From positions 1-64,000 of the forward strand of contig JANAVB010012085.1 of NCBI GenBank assembly GCA_029216955.1: DNA of 64,000 nt. The letters are read 5' to 3'. Every line of letters begins with the position of its first letter. Within the stretch, counting starts at the first letter, position 1. The translations under genes were made by a program, and so were the position numbers. Positions 21,236-30,852 of this stretch are shown piece after piece. The DNA is from Iris pallida (lineage: Eukaryota; Streptophyta; Magnoliopsida; Asparagales; Iridaceae). Below the pieces are notes generated by a model, which saw nothing but the letters and a program-made list of their open reading frames with translations, was not told the origin of the DNA and did not search any database.

Positions 21236-22819
21236 GAGTCTCGTTTTGAGTTACGTGAACCTTCCACCGAAGACGAAGTCGAGCAGATCGACCTTGGGGA
21301 CGGATCTTCTTCCAAACCCATCTTCGTCAGCAAAAGCCTAGAAGGAGAAGACCGAGAGGCTTTAATCCAGCTGGCTAAAGAGTATATCGACGTCTTTGCC
21401 TGGAGCTACGAAGACATGCCAGGACTCGATCCACAGATCGCAATGCATAGGTTGAACTTCTTACCTGATGCCAAACCTATCAAACAACAACAACGACGTT
21501 TCCGTCTGGACATCATGAATGCCATCGATCAGGAGGTAGACAAACTCTTGACTAGCGGCTTCATCCGTAAGGAACAACACCCAGATTGGGTAGCCAATGT
21601 CGTACCTGTCACCAAGAAGAACAGAAAGATACGAGTCTGTATCGACTTCAGGGACCTCAATTCTGCTTGCCCGAAGGACGAATTCCCGCTTCCGATCACC
21701 GACGTGATGATCGACAACACATGTGGTTTTGAACGCATGTCCTTCATGGATGGATATTCAGGCTACAATCAAATCAAGATGTTCCCCGATGACGCAAAAC
21801 ACACGTCATTCAGGACTCCAAAGGGTGTTTTCTGCTACACAGTAATGCCCTTCGGCTTGAAAAATACCGGTGCGACATACCAACGAGCTATGAGCACCAT
21901 CTTCCGTCAACATCTTCGTAAAACAGTCGAATGCTATGTTGACGACATCGCAGTCAAGAGCCGCCTCAAAGGAGATCACCTACAGGATTTGAAGACAGTC
22001 TTCGATCTCATGCGGGCACATCAACTCAAAATGAACCCCGTTAAATCCTTCCTGGGGGTTTCTAGCGGCAAATTCTTGGGCTTTGTCATCACGGCGAAAG
22101 GCATTCATGTTGATCCCGAGAAGACCAAAGCCATCCTCAACATGGACCCTCCGAAGAATCTTCGAGAACTTCGAGGCTTGCAGGGACGTCTAGCATACAT
22201 CCGGAGGTTCATAGCAAACCTTTCCGGTAAATGTCAACCCTTCACTCAGCTCATGAAGAAGGGAGTCTCTTATGTCTGGACAGAGGAGTGCCAGAAGGCT
22301 TTCGACGACATCAAAGCCTACTTGACGAGCCCACCAGTCCTGGTAGCACCTGTCGCGGGCAAACCATTTCTTCTTTACGTCCGTGCCATGGATCATTTCC
22401 TTGGCGCTCTGCTGGCTCAAAACAGCGATACAGACTATGAGCAAGCAATCTACTACCTTAGTCGAACGCTCATCGGGGCCGAACACCGGTACAACCCTGT
22501 TGAAAAGGAGTGCTTGGCTTTGGTGTTTGCCATCCAGAAGACTCGTCATTATGTCTCGGGCCAGACGATTCATGTCATTTCCCGAGTCAATCTACTCAGA
22601 GTCCTCATGACGAAGCCAGGATCATTAAACTCTCGGCTAGCCACATGGGCGATTTTGCTAACACCATATAATATGGTGTTTGTCCCGCAAAAAGCTGTTA
22701 AGGGTCAAGCTCTAGCCGACTTCTTAGCTGCACACCCTATCCCGGAGTCCTCAAGACTCTATGAAGACATCCCGGATGAGGTCCAAGAATCCAACGTCAC
22801 CGAAGGAAGCTCCGTTTGA
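21236..22819 (+). pseudogene. pol: B pol: reverse transcriptase and RNase H
   Basis: Same phase as the linker. RT copies element RNA into DNA: Phe-Ile-Arg near 21559, Asp-Phe-Arg-Asp-Leu-Asn, Met-Pro-Phe-Gly-Leu-Lys, and the catalytic Tyr-Val-Asp-Asp at 21935-21946 are all present. The Gypsy RNase H follows at about 22350-22800 (Tyr-Tyr-Leu-Ser-Arg, Val-Glu-Lys-Glu-Cys-Leu-Ala). Before the stop lies the linker Gly-Gln-Ala-Leu-Ala-Asp-Phe-Leu. It ends at a TGA (22817-22819) where element D has tryptophan, again TGG to TGA. The domain itself looks complete. Confidence 0.88.
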
Positions 22820-23989
22820 CGGATGTTTTTCGATGGCGCTTCGAAAACAGGCCCCAAAGGCCAAATTATCGCAGGAGTGGGGGTAGTCTTAGTCTCCCCC
22901 GATCAGCTGGTCATCCAGCGTGCTTACTCCCTTTCAAAGCCGTGCTCCAACAATGTTGCCGAGTACAACGCACTCGTCATGGGACTCCAACTCGTACAAC
23001 AGCTGGGGGTGGACCATCTGGAAGCCTACGGTGACTCAAAACTCGTCGTGAACCAGATTCGAGGGCAGTATGAGGTTCGCCATAAAGATCTGATCCCTTA
23101 CCGTGAAGTTGCATTGAACATCATTTTAACCTTCACCGGGTTCTTCATCGAACACGTGCCTCGTCTACAAAACTTGGAGGCTGATGCTCTGGCTGGCCTC
23201 GCAGCCTCATTGGCAGCGCCCTTTGGGACTCAACACTATGTCACGGTAACAGGCCGAGACTTGATTTATCCCAGAAACAACCTGTGCTTGCAAGTGGCCC
23301 ACGCCATGCCGACGAACACTGGTGTTAATGTCCGAGACTGGAGGTTCCCGTTCATCGACTTTGCTGTCTATGGAATTCTTCCAGAGGACCCGAAGGAAGC
23401 CGTTTCAGTCAGGAGACGCTCTCTTCAATTCTACTACGACACAGCTACTAAAATGCTGTACCGACGTTCCTTCGATGGGCTCCTCCTTCGATGCCTGTCC
23501 AACGAAGAAGCAGCCGAAGCCCTCCGAGAAGCTCATGATGGAACTTGCGGAGCTCATCAACCCGATCCTAAGTTACAGGATCGACTGCGACGTATGGGCT
23601 ACTACTGGCCAACCATGGCCGCCGACGCTGTTGAATATGCTAAGAAGTGTCACGCATGCCAACTCCATGCTGACTTCATACATACACCGTCTGAACCACT
23701 ACATCCTACAGTCGCCTCTTGGCCCTTCGAAGCCTGGGGCATGGATATTGTAGGGCCAATCACCCCTCCTTCATCGAGAGGACACCGTTTCATCCTGGCC
23801 ATCACCGACTACTTCTCCAAATGGGCGGAAGCAGTTCCATTAGCAGAAGTAAAAAGCTCCAGGGTGGTCAGCTTTATCAAACACCATGTCATTTACCGTT
23901 TCGGAGTACCCCGGCGGATCATCCATGACAACGGTCCTCAGTTTATCAGCCACATTTTCAGCAGGTTCTGTGACAAGAATCGCATTTAG
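22820..23989 (+). pseudogene. pol: B pol: archaeal-type RNase H and integrase
   Basis: Directly after the TGA comes Phe-Phe-Asp-Gly-Ala-Ser, then Ala-Glu-Tyr-Asn-Ala and Tyr-Gly-Asp-Ser-Lys-Leu: the second, archaeal-type RNase H that marks the Tat lineage (to about 23210). Integrase follows with its HHCC zinc finger (Ala-His-Asp-Gly ... His-Ala-Cys-Gln), first catalytic Asp in Trp-Gly-Met-Asp-Ile (about 23740) and second in His-Asp-Asn-Gly-Pro-Gln-Phe (about 23928). A TAG at 23987 cuts it before the catalytic Glu. The change is probably CAG to TAG; D has another residue here, so this is less certain. Confidence 0.87.
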
Positions 23990-24595
23990 AACGTGGCCTC
24001 AACCGCCTACAATCCGGCAGCAAACGGATTGGCTGAGGCATTCAACAAAACTATCGTTAGGCTGCTCAAAAAGGTCGTGTCATCCAACAAACGCGACTGG
24101 GACGAAAAGCTTGGCGAATGCCTTTGGGCCTACCGCACAACGGTACGGACCCCAACAGGCAATACTCCATTCTCCCTGGTCTACGGGAGCGAAGCAGTAC
24201 TGCCTCTCGAGATACAGATACCTTCGCTCCGCGTAGCAATCACAAACAAACTCACAGAAGAGGACAATCAACGTCGTCGTCTGCGGGAACTGGAGGCACT
24301 TGACGAAAAGCGTCTCCTAGCTCAACAACGCATCGAGTTCTACCAAGCCCGTATATCACAGGCTTTCAACAAGAAGGTCAAACAGAGGACTTTCCAAGTT
24401 GGCGACTTGGTTTTAGCAGTCAGAAGACCAATGGTGTTGACCCACAAGACACCAGGAAAGTTCGAGCCCAAGTGGGAAGGACCTTTCATCATAGAGACGG
24501 TATACTCAAACGGTGCTTACCGCCTCGCCAAACCCAATGGGGACTTGTTCATGATGCCCATCAATGGCAAGTTCCTAAATAAGTACTATTCTTGA
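23990..24595 (+). pseudogene. pol: B pol: C-terminal part of integrase
   Basis: In phase with the preceding part. It holds Asn-Gly-Leu-Ala-Glu-Ala-Phe-Asn with the third catalytic residue (Glu), then Trp-Ala-Tyr-Arg-Thr-Thr and the typical C-terminus with Val-Gly-Asp-Leu-Val-Leu and Lys-Trp-Glu-Gly-Pro-Phe. It stops naturally at 24593. Only single stop codons separate the pieces of pol, so B was active recently. Confidence 0.85.
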
Positions 24596-24597
24596 CA

Positions 24598-25251
24598 TCC
24601 TCCAGACATGTACTTCCCCAAACAACCTCTTTCCACAAACTCATACGCTTTCGGAATCCAGCTGTTCCGTGGCATCTTCCAGTAGAAAGATAACCACGTC
24701 CATATTACCTCTGAGTTGTCTCTCTACACCCTACAAAGCAGAATCTTACACTTCGTAAGCCTACGCTACCCTTCATGTTTACCACGTCCACATTACCTCT
24801 GAGTAAACATCTCGTACAAACAACCCCTGCGTTGTCGTACATTGATCGCAGAACTTCCATGTCCACATCACCTCTGAGTTGTTCAGCGTATCCCCTAAGA
24901 TCATTCCTACCACGTCCATAATACCTCTGAGTAGGGAGATTCTATCATTTCGAACCCAATGATTGCCATGTCCACATTACCTCTGAGCAAACATAATGGT
25001 TCCTTCAAACTTATTATCTGTACCTGAAAACCAAGGTGCGTAAAAGATAATAGGTCCACACAAATCATCAAGTTCATGACAACAAAGATGAACACATCAC
25101 AAAAAAAAGGTTGTAGACTTCTTTATTCTTCTGAAAAAAGGAGTACAAGAAGCTACATCATCCCCCAGTAAGGGTTGCAAAAGAACACAAAAGAAAAAAG
25201 AAAGAGCTATGGTCCCTGAATCTCCCCAGGATGGGCTGAGAGCTCCCTGAC
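24598..25251. other. Non-coding spacer between convergent pol and antisense gene of B
   Basis: No reading frame is supported. The left half contains a five-copy dispersed array (next entry). The right half would be the 3' untranslated region of the antisense gene. Confidence 0.55.
24694..24988. repeat. Five spaced copies of CCACGTCCACATTACCTCTGAGT
   Basis: Copies of a 23-bp word start at 24694, 24782, 24857, 24910 and 24966, with 1-4 changes each and 30-65 bp of diverged sequence between. The array sits where pol and the antisense gene converge, the same place as the array of element D. Confidence 0.75.
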
Positions 25252-25922
25252 TCAAAGCTTTAAGTCGACTGCACGGGCCTCCACCGTCGCCAGGACTCGT
25301 CGCTCTGCTTCTTGGCGTATCAATTCAACGGCCCCAGCGGAAGTATCACTTGCATGCTTCTCATCAAGCTGTTGTCGTTGCTGCGCCAAGGTAAGAGTCC
25401 GCTGAGTAAAAGTCGCTTCATCCTTCTTGAATGCTGTATGTTCAGCCCGAACACGTTCGACCTCTAACTGGAGTCGGGCCCGCTAGTCTTCAAGGCGGCG
25501 CATCTGGGTATCGATATCCGCGATATTAGCTTCATGGACTGAGACTACTCTACCGCAGCCTCAGTCTCAGCCACCTCACGCTCCCAAACGCCCACGGTGG
25601 CCTGGTATGAAGACTCGATCTCGGCAATCAGCTTCCCCTTCTCCGCATCTATCAGGACAGAGAGGTCATTTCGCTGGATGCGTTGAAGTTCCGCGAGCCG
25701 CTCATCCAGCTCAATCACTGAAGCCTCCAGAATTTCGGCCATGTGGTCGTGGCCTTGGTGAATACGAATCAGCTCGATGCAGGGCATTGCCAAAGCTTTT
25801 GCCGTCACAAAACTCTTGTTGGCATCCATCACGGCAGATATACCCTTCTGCAGCATTTTGTATACCCCCTCGACGAGGAATTTCACATACTCGTCTGCAT
25901 CCGCCAGGACCTGTGGCGTCAT
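25252..25922 (-). pseudogene. Antisense gene of B, coiled-coil tail
   Basis: From 25922 to 25545 it is open, with heptad-like Leu/Ile spacing and Glu, Lys and Gln richness. A frameshift near 25545 and a TAG near 25480 interrupt it, but the neighbouring frame continues as coiled coil to TGA at 25252. The D homologue has the same kind of tail (57400-58142). Confidence 0.58.
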
Positions 25923-26051
25923 CGCAGGAGTTGGAGGAGCTACTACAGTTTGCAGACCGGAAGAAGATCCGCCAACCTCAATCAGCGAGGCTTGAACCTC
26001 GGCATCAATGGGCTCTTCATCAACAGGGGCTGGACTGCTAGCCCGAGGAGC

Positions 26052-26765
26052 CTAAGCAACAGAAGGGGCCGGCACAGGCGTCGAAATGGTCCCCCAAGTA
26101 GAAGGAGCGACACAGGGTTCTACACCCTCGCCCTTCTCAAGCCCGGAGGAACCACCGACGTCAACGGCCACCTCTTCTACCCCCAACGTCCTATCGACAA
26201 CTGGTACTTCCCTTGGCAGAATGGGGAAATTATCACTCGTCTCTTGACCCGCCTCAGCAGTTGAGACCGACAGACGGGTCTCGTCATCAAGTCCCTCCAC
26301 TGGGACAGAATCTGTCGCTATCTCCTGATCGGTAGCCGCCTCAACTACCACGGTTGAAGCCAGGGTAGGACTCGGTAATGATCCAGACGACCTCCCCTCG
26401 TCATGACAAGGAGGGGAATCAACCCTCTCCTCTGTCTCAACCATATCTGTCGCCCCCGCAACAGACTCTTGCAGCCCTGGAGCAACGTCACCCGAGGGCG
26501 ACGAACTCCAATCCACCTCATCATCAGGATGCCTCGAGTCCGCAGGACCCTCAACGTCCAAGGCCTCCATAGCAGACTGTACCTTCCCGGAAGTTGTTGC
26601 AACCTCAAAGACCGGAGATACTAAAACCCCCGCAGGAACATCTTCGGGACCCTCCTCCACGAGAGACATTATCATCGGAGGAATGTGCTCATCAGAAGAG
26701 CTTGCCACCTCCTTCGGTGTACTAGTACCCGGTTTTAAAACACGGGACTTCTTCTTCGACGATCC
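26052..26765 (-). pseudogene. Antisense gene of B, acidic linker
   Basis: It begins after the 66-nt intron with Gly-Ser-Ser-Lys-Lys-Lys. Low-complexity Ser, Glu, Asp, Val and Pro-rich sequence follows, matching the disordered acidic region of D in position but hardly in sequence. It ends at a TAG (26052) that could derive from CAG. Confidence 0.5.
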
Positions 26766-26857
26766 CTGCAAGAAGAAAAGCATAAGTCACCACAATGACA
26801 AAATGAAGTAGAATTACGGAGCACTCCTTACCTCGGCAGGAACTGATCCCGTTGGCA

Positions 26858-27643
26858 CTACGGGTGGCACTTCCGTAACCTTTGCAGTCGACGTCTTTTC
26901 GACCTCTTCGGTACAGAAGAACCAGCTTCTGTGTCAGCCCGCCTCTTCCCAACAGACGGATCTCTCACTGACGCTGCAGCAGCAGCCCAATATCCTGCCA
27001 AATCTGGTGGACGATATAATCGGGCTACCCTCAACATGTTCGCCGTGGCCTCCAGCTGAGTTCCAATAATGAAACTAGTCTCTCTGTCATAACCAGGAGA
27101 CGCAGCGTTCATAATACAATACAGCTTGGCGGTCGGATATAGGATCTGCGGCCGAGGGTTGCGGACCGGCGTGGTAAAACTAACGCTAGTGCATCCAGCG
27201 TTATAATACTGCCAGCCCCGGGCTCCGTCCAGTAAACTTCCGACGAAGCCTAGACTGCTACTGGGATTCCGCAACATCAGCTGAGTATAGCCAAATTGAC
27301 GAGCAAATCGGCTTGGCAGATATGGCTCCAGATAATATTTATTCTGGTTGCGATAGACCAGGTGAGAAGGCCGGATACTTTGCAACCAACGAAAACTCCA
27401 TTTCGAAAAAGTGACTGCATCTTCGCCAGAGTCAACTAAATCTTGGTCGGCCTTGAAATCTTTGAAAATCGGGCCAACCTTGACAATTTCCACCCCTGAA
27501 GATAGGACAAGACTCTCCTGCAAACAGGGACGCCGGTGTATGACCACTTCCTCTTGTAGAAGCGGCGGAGGAAGGCATCCCCTTCGACATGATCCTCCTC
27601 CGGACCGGGACTCATCACGTTCGGATGATGCAAAATCAGCCAT
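26858..27643 (-). pseudogene. Antisense gene of B, PMD core part 2
   Basis: The useful part starts near 27480. It carries Trp-Leu-Gln-Ser-Ile-Arg-Pro-Ser-His-Leu-Val-Tyr-Arg and Tyr-Leu-Pro-Ser-Arg-Phe-Ala-Arg-Gln-Phe-Gly-Tyr, almost identical to D (about 55620-55720) and equivalent to the Tyr-x-Pro-His-Arg-Val-Ala-x-Gln-Phe-Gly motif near the end of PMD domains. A basic Lys-Arg-Ser-Lys-Arg-Arg-Arg follows, a possible nuclear localisation signal. The frame is lost near 26895. Confidence 0.7.
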
Positions 27644-28743
27644 CCCATAAGATAATGGAAAGGCAACTCGGCCCAGGGAAAGTTGTCATTATTTCTTTTC
27701 TCGTGGACCACGTCATCAGCAAAGGACCTCAAACCGCGCAACAGGTTGCACACCATTGCGAGGAGGAGAGCTAAGGGTCGCCCAAAAGCCAACTTCACAG
27801 CAGGCAAAATGAGATTCTGATGTACCCGTTCTACGGCACCGGATCCACCTGCAAACACGCAATCCCGGAGCCATATCATCAAATAGGCTGTCAATACTGC
27901 CTTAGATGACATCCGGTGCCCACAGTGCCAGAAGCAGCTATAGGCATCCTTGCCGCTCTCATCCGAACGTGGAGTCCTCTCTTCCAGTCGACTTATTTCA
28001 GAAGTCACCTCCACGGGCTTCAGTCCCTGCGAAGTCACAAATCGGATCCTCGAAGGATCTGCTAAATCCTGCTTAAAGACATAGTCCCTCCAAGCAGTTA
28101 CATGAGGTTGGGTCTTGCCCCTATCCCTCCGGTGCATCAGATAATGGTGGCTCGTCACCTCTTTGAACACAGCCATCATCTCCGGGTTCTTATCCTCCAG
28201 AACCTGGATCTCCTCATTTGACGAAAAATATTCCTCGTACGGCTCTGAGCCCCAAGGAAGCTTAGACACTTCGTGCATCTCATGAAGAGCCAACCCCAGC
28301 TCTCCCACCGGAGTGAAAAAGCTGCCAGTATGGGCGTTGAATAATTCCAAGAGCGCAAGGAACATAGGCTTATTGAGATCCACGCCTGCCTGCGTAGCCC
28401 GAATAGCGGCTGTCAGCCCGATCTCCTTAAGCTCAACTTTGAACCTTGAAAGCACCCAAGTGGTCAACTCGTCCCACCTCGGAATATAGTGACACCAACC
28501 CTCAACTCTAAAGCCACCTATCGGGTACGTGACCTTCGCTGTCAACATCCGATTTGCAAAGGTCGGGGCACTGAAGGGAAATGTGTCATTTGGAACTTCA
28601 CTGTAGAGGCTCCCGGGACGCAAGGCTCGGTAACTAAACGAGGAACCGGCTCGTGAAGCAGCCAAAGTATCTCGCTGGTTCGAGGTGGCATCGATCGAAA
28701 GGGTACCTCCCAAGGCCCCTCTTGAGAAGGAGTAAGTTCCCAA
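27436..28743 (-). pseudogene. Antisense gene of B, PMD core part 1
   Basis: A 435-codon open stretch. It contains the box Gly-Ser-Phe-Phe-Thr-Pro-Val-Gly-Glu ... Ala-Leu-His-Glu-Met, homologous to Gly-Thr-Phe-Met-Thr-Pro-Lys-Gly-Glu in D. It also has a Trp-Leu-Arg ... Pro-Ala-Val-Lys-Leu-Ala box, which in host PMD proteins is the Trp-Leu...Val-Phe-Pro and Leu-Ala region. The true frame leaves this stretch near 27500. The identification follows from family motifs and the D copy; no search was run. Confidence 0.68.
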
Positions 28744-29140
28744 CCCATCCTTCTCTTCGAAGCCAGACGATAAAAAGCCGTCAGCGGCAACTGGCGGTCA
28801 ACCTGCCTCATGTATAGAACCATGCCTTTGGCAGTGAAGAACCAGTCTTCTTTGATCTTCAGTATCTTCGCTTCAGAAGAGACTAGTCGGTCGCCAAATA
28901 GAAAAGCAGGTTTTAAGAAAGTCACATCTTCAGATTCAGCAGACTTCAGTTTACCACTCTCCATCATACCCTGGAGGAAAAGTGGCAACTGGTTCTGGAT
29001 CTGCAGCATTCTCTCCCGGGGTTGGTTCTGTAAGATAGCATCCTTTGTAGGGTTGATAACCGCCTCATCAAAATCAACCCCCATTTGGCAAAGGGAAGCA
29101 TCCAAGAGAACTTCGTTCAACAGAGGGATCGTCATCGACA
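28542..29140 (-). pseudogene. Antisense gene of B, N-terminal region
   Basis: About 200 codons starting near Val-Ser-Met-Thr. It includes Lys-Pro-Ala-Phe-Leu-Phe-Gly-Asp, which matches Lys-Pro-Val-Phe-Leu-Phe-Gly-Asp in D (about 54065). After about 28690 this frame no longer resembles D and the neighbouring frame takes over, so a small indel lies there. Confidence 0.6.
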
Positions 29141-29199
29141 CTGGCACAACGAAAAGTAGAAGTCAGGCAAAAAGACAAAAGTAGATCGACGTAGCGTCA

Positions 29200-29490
29200 G
29201 GGCATATACCCATGCGCGTCAGCTTTAGCGCATCACCCATGCGCGTCGGTATTGGAGCTTCGGCGCATCAGCAGGGCATAAACCCATGCGCATCAGCATA
29301 AGAGCTTCGGCGCATCATCAGGGCGTGAGTCCATGCACGTTAGCGAAAGCTTCGGCGCATCATCAGGATATAAAACCCATGCACGTCAGCAAACCAAACC
29401 TCGGTGCATGATAAAGGCCTGAGCCTATGCACGTCGGCAAGATAAAACCTCAGCGTATCAAGGACAGAAGCCCATACGCATCGGCAGCAG
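29200..29490. repeat. ~47-bp tandem repeat inside intron 1 of the antisense gene
   Basis: Units built on CCATGCGCGTCAGC...CTTCGGCGCATCATCAGGG start near 29210, 29237, 29284, 29331, 29377, 29424 and 29472, mostly 46-48 bp apart. They carry the same GCGCAT/ATGCGC words as B's LTR. Confidence 0.75.
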
Positions 29491-29529
29491 AAAGTTAGAG
29501 CACATTAGATAGCAAAAGTCGACACCCAC

Positions 29530-29653
29530 CCGTTACCCCGGGGCGAACGTCGGCCGAAGTCGTAATGGTGGCAGGAGCATCCTCGTCGACGAACTCTGCC
29601 GGCTCCTTCCCCTTTCCTTTGCTGGCACCGCCGCGAGGAGTCTTGGGAGCCAT
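29530..29653 (-). pseudogene. Antisense gene of B, predicted exon 1
   Basis: It encodes Met-Ala-Pro-Lys followed by a Gly/Lys-rich stretch (Gly-Lys-Gly-Lys). The ATG at 29653 matches the start of D's homologue in sequence and position. A telo-box-like AAACCCTAA lies just upstream on the minus strand (about 29670). The donor GTGGGT was chosen because it keeps the phase into exon 2; a GTAACG donor six bases earlier would break it. Confidence 0.5.
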
Positions 29654-29735
29654 TCTAACAGAGAGGAAGAAGTTAGGGTTTTGAAGAAAGAACTCTAAAG
29701 GAGGCAAAGGCCCAACAGTTTCTACTTTTAGAGTT

Positions 29736-29792
29736 CTTTACCTTGGACATTCAGATATCAGGCGAGTATCTTTACCTTGGCAAAGTATCTTT
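29736..29792. other. Scrambled rearrangement junction
   Basis: Before 29736 the sequence is B internal. Then come short restarts of the same place in A's LTR: TCTTTACCTTGGACATTC to GGCGAGTA, then TCTTTACCTTGG, then AGTATCTTTACC. The continuous copy begins at 29793 (equivalent to 9919). Repeated restarts sharing TATCTTTACC point to template switching during break repair. Confidence 0.8.
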
Positions 29793-30852
29793 ACCTCTCC
29801 TCGGACAGTATCTTTACCTTGGACATTCAGATATCAGGCGAATACATTCTCTGATCATTTTATATCTTGTTTAGGATTAAATTTCCTGCTTTAGATTACT
29901 TTACATGATGCTGACACGTTGGAAACACGGATTAGTACCATATAGATCTTGTTGTGCGATGTTATCCCCTTAGCGGATACATCGGGTATTCGTGTTCGTG
30001 TACTTTATCGTGAGCATCGTGTACTCCTTGTATTCGTGACATTCGTGTACAAATCGTGTACAAATCGTGTATATTCATGTATTCACATGATCTCGTGTAC
30101 AACTATACTTCGTGTGCAATAACATAACTTAGCTTGATCCTTGTGTATTGATTGGGGCGGGGAGAGTAGAAGTGGTTATATAATCAATCCAGTAGATTAC
30201 TCGTGTACAACCTCTATAGATTACTCGTGTACAATATTGTGCCATTTACATAACCATCTTGTGCTCTGAATCACTAGTCACTGATAGTTCTCTATATATT
30301 GTAGCTATTTACTTACAGTCTCTCTCTTTTTTATCATGTTATTTCTTCAGATCCTGTATCTTACTCTCTAGCATGTTTATATTTCCTAACCTGTTATGAT
30401 ATTGTTGAGATGTACTGTACTCGCTCCTGTCCTGACTGGACCCGTTAATAAATTTTACAGATAGCTTGGAGATTGCCTGCTAGCCTAGAGGAGACACATT
30501 AGAGGTTGTTTAGATAGTTATTTCAATTGTCTGGAGTTATATTTACTTTATGGATTACTGTATCTGAGTTTGGAGATTTGAGATGTATTTCTGGATTTGT
30601 GTATCTTAGACACTTAGATTTCTCTCTGTTGTACCTCTTTTGGATTTTATGTTTTATCTATCCTTATTATGCTCTACCTTAGATATGATTGAGTCTGTAT
30701 TTGCTATATCATCCCCATTCGGAGAGTATAATCTGTTTAGCCTTATATTGTTAGATGTATGAGACCTAAGACAGCGTTCTACCGCCGACACTGCGGCGTA
30801 GGCTGGACGTACCCACTTCTCGTGCCCTAAATCTAGGGTGCAGATCGTGACA
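29793..30852 (+). repeat. Extra copy of the tail of A's LTR
   Basis: Matches 9919-10968 and the end of 36316-39841. At several sites (for example near 29955-30030) it agrees with the 3' LTR where the 5' LTR is unique, so the 5' LTR has gained changes of its own. Confidence 0.82.

Larger units (their letters stand above)
25252..29653 (-). pseudogene. Antisense PMD-like gene of B (whole locus)
   Basis: It reads towards pol. The start is Met-Ala-Pro-Lys at 29653, as in D (53165). Predicted exon 1 is 29653-29530, intron 29529-29141 (GTGGGT...CAG), then a long exon with frameshifts near 28690, 27500 and 26895, a 66-nt intron 26831-26766 (GTAAGG...GCAG), an acidic linker, and a coiled-coil tail ending at TGA 25252. 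Plant mobile domain signs are a Phe-Phe-Thr-Pro-Val-Gly-Glu box, a Trp-Leu-Arg box and Tyr-Leu-Pro-Ser-Arg-Phe-Ala-Arg-Gln-Phe-Gly-Tyr. PMD proteins occur as host nuclear factors (MAIN/MAIL) and in transposable elements. A role for this copy is unknown. Its upstream region is cut off by the junction at 29736. Confidence 0.75.
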
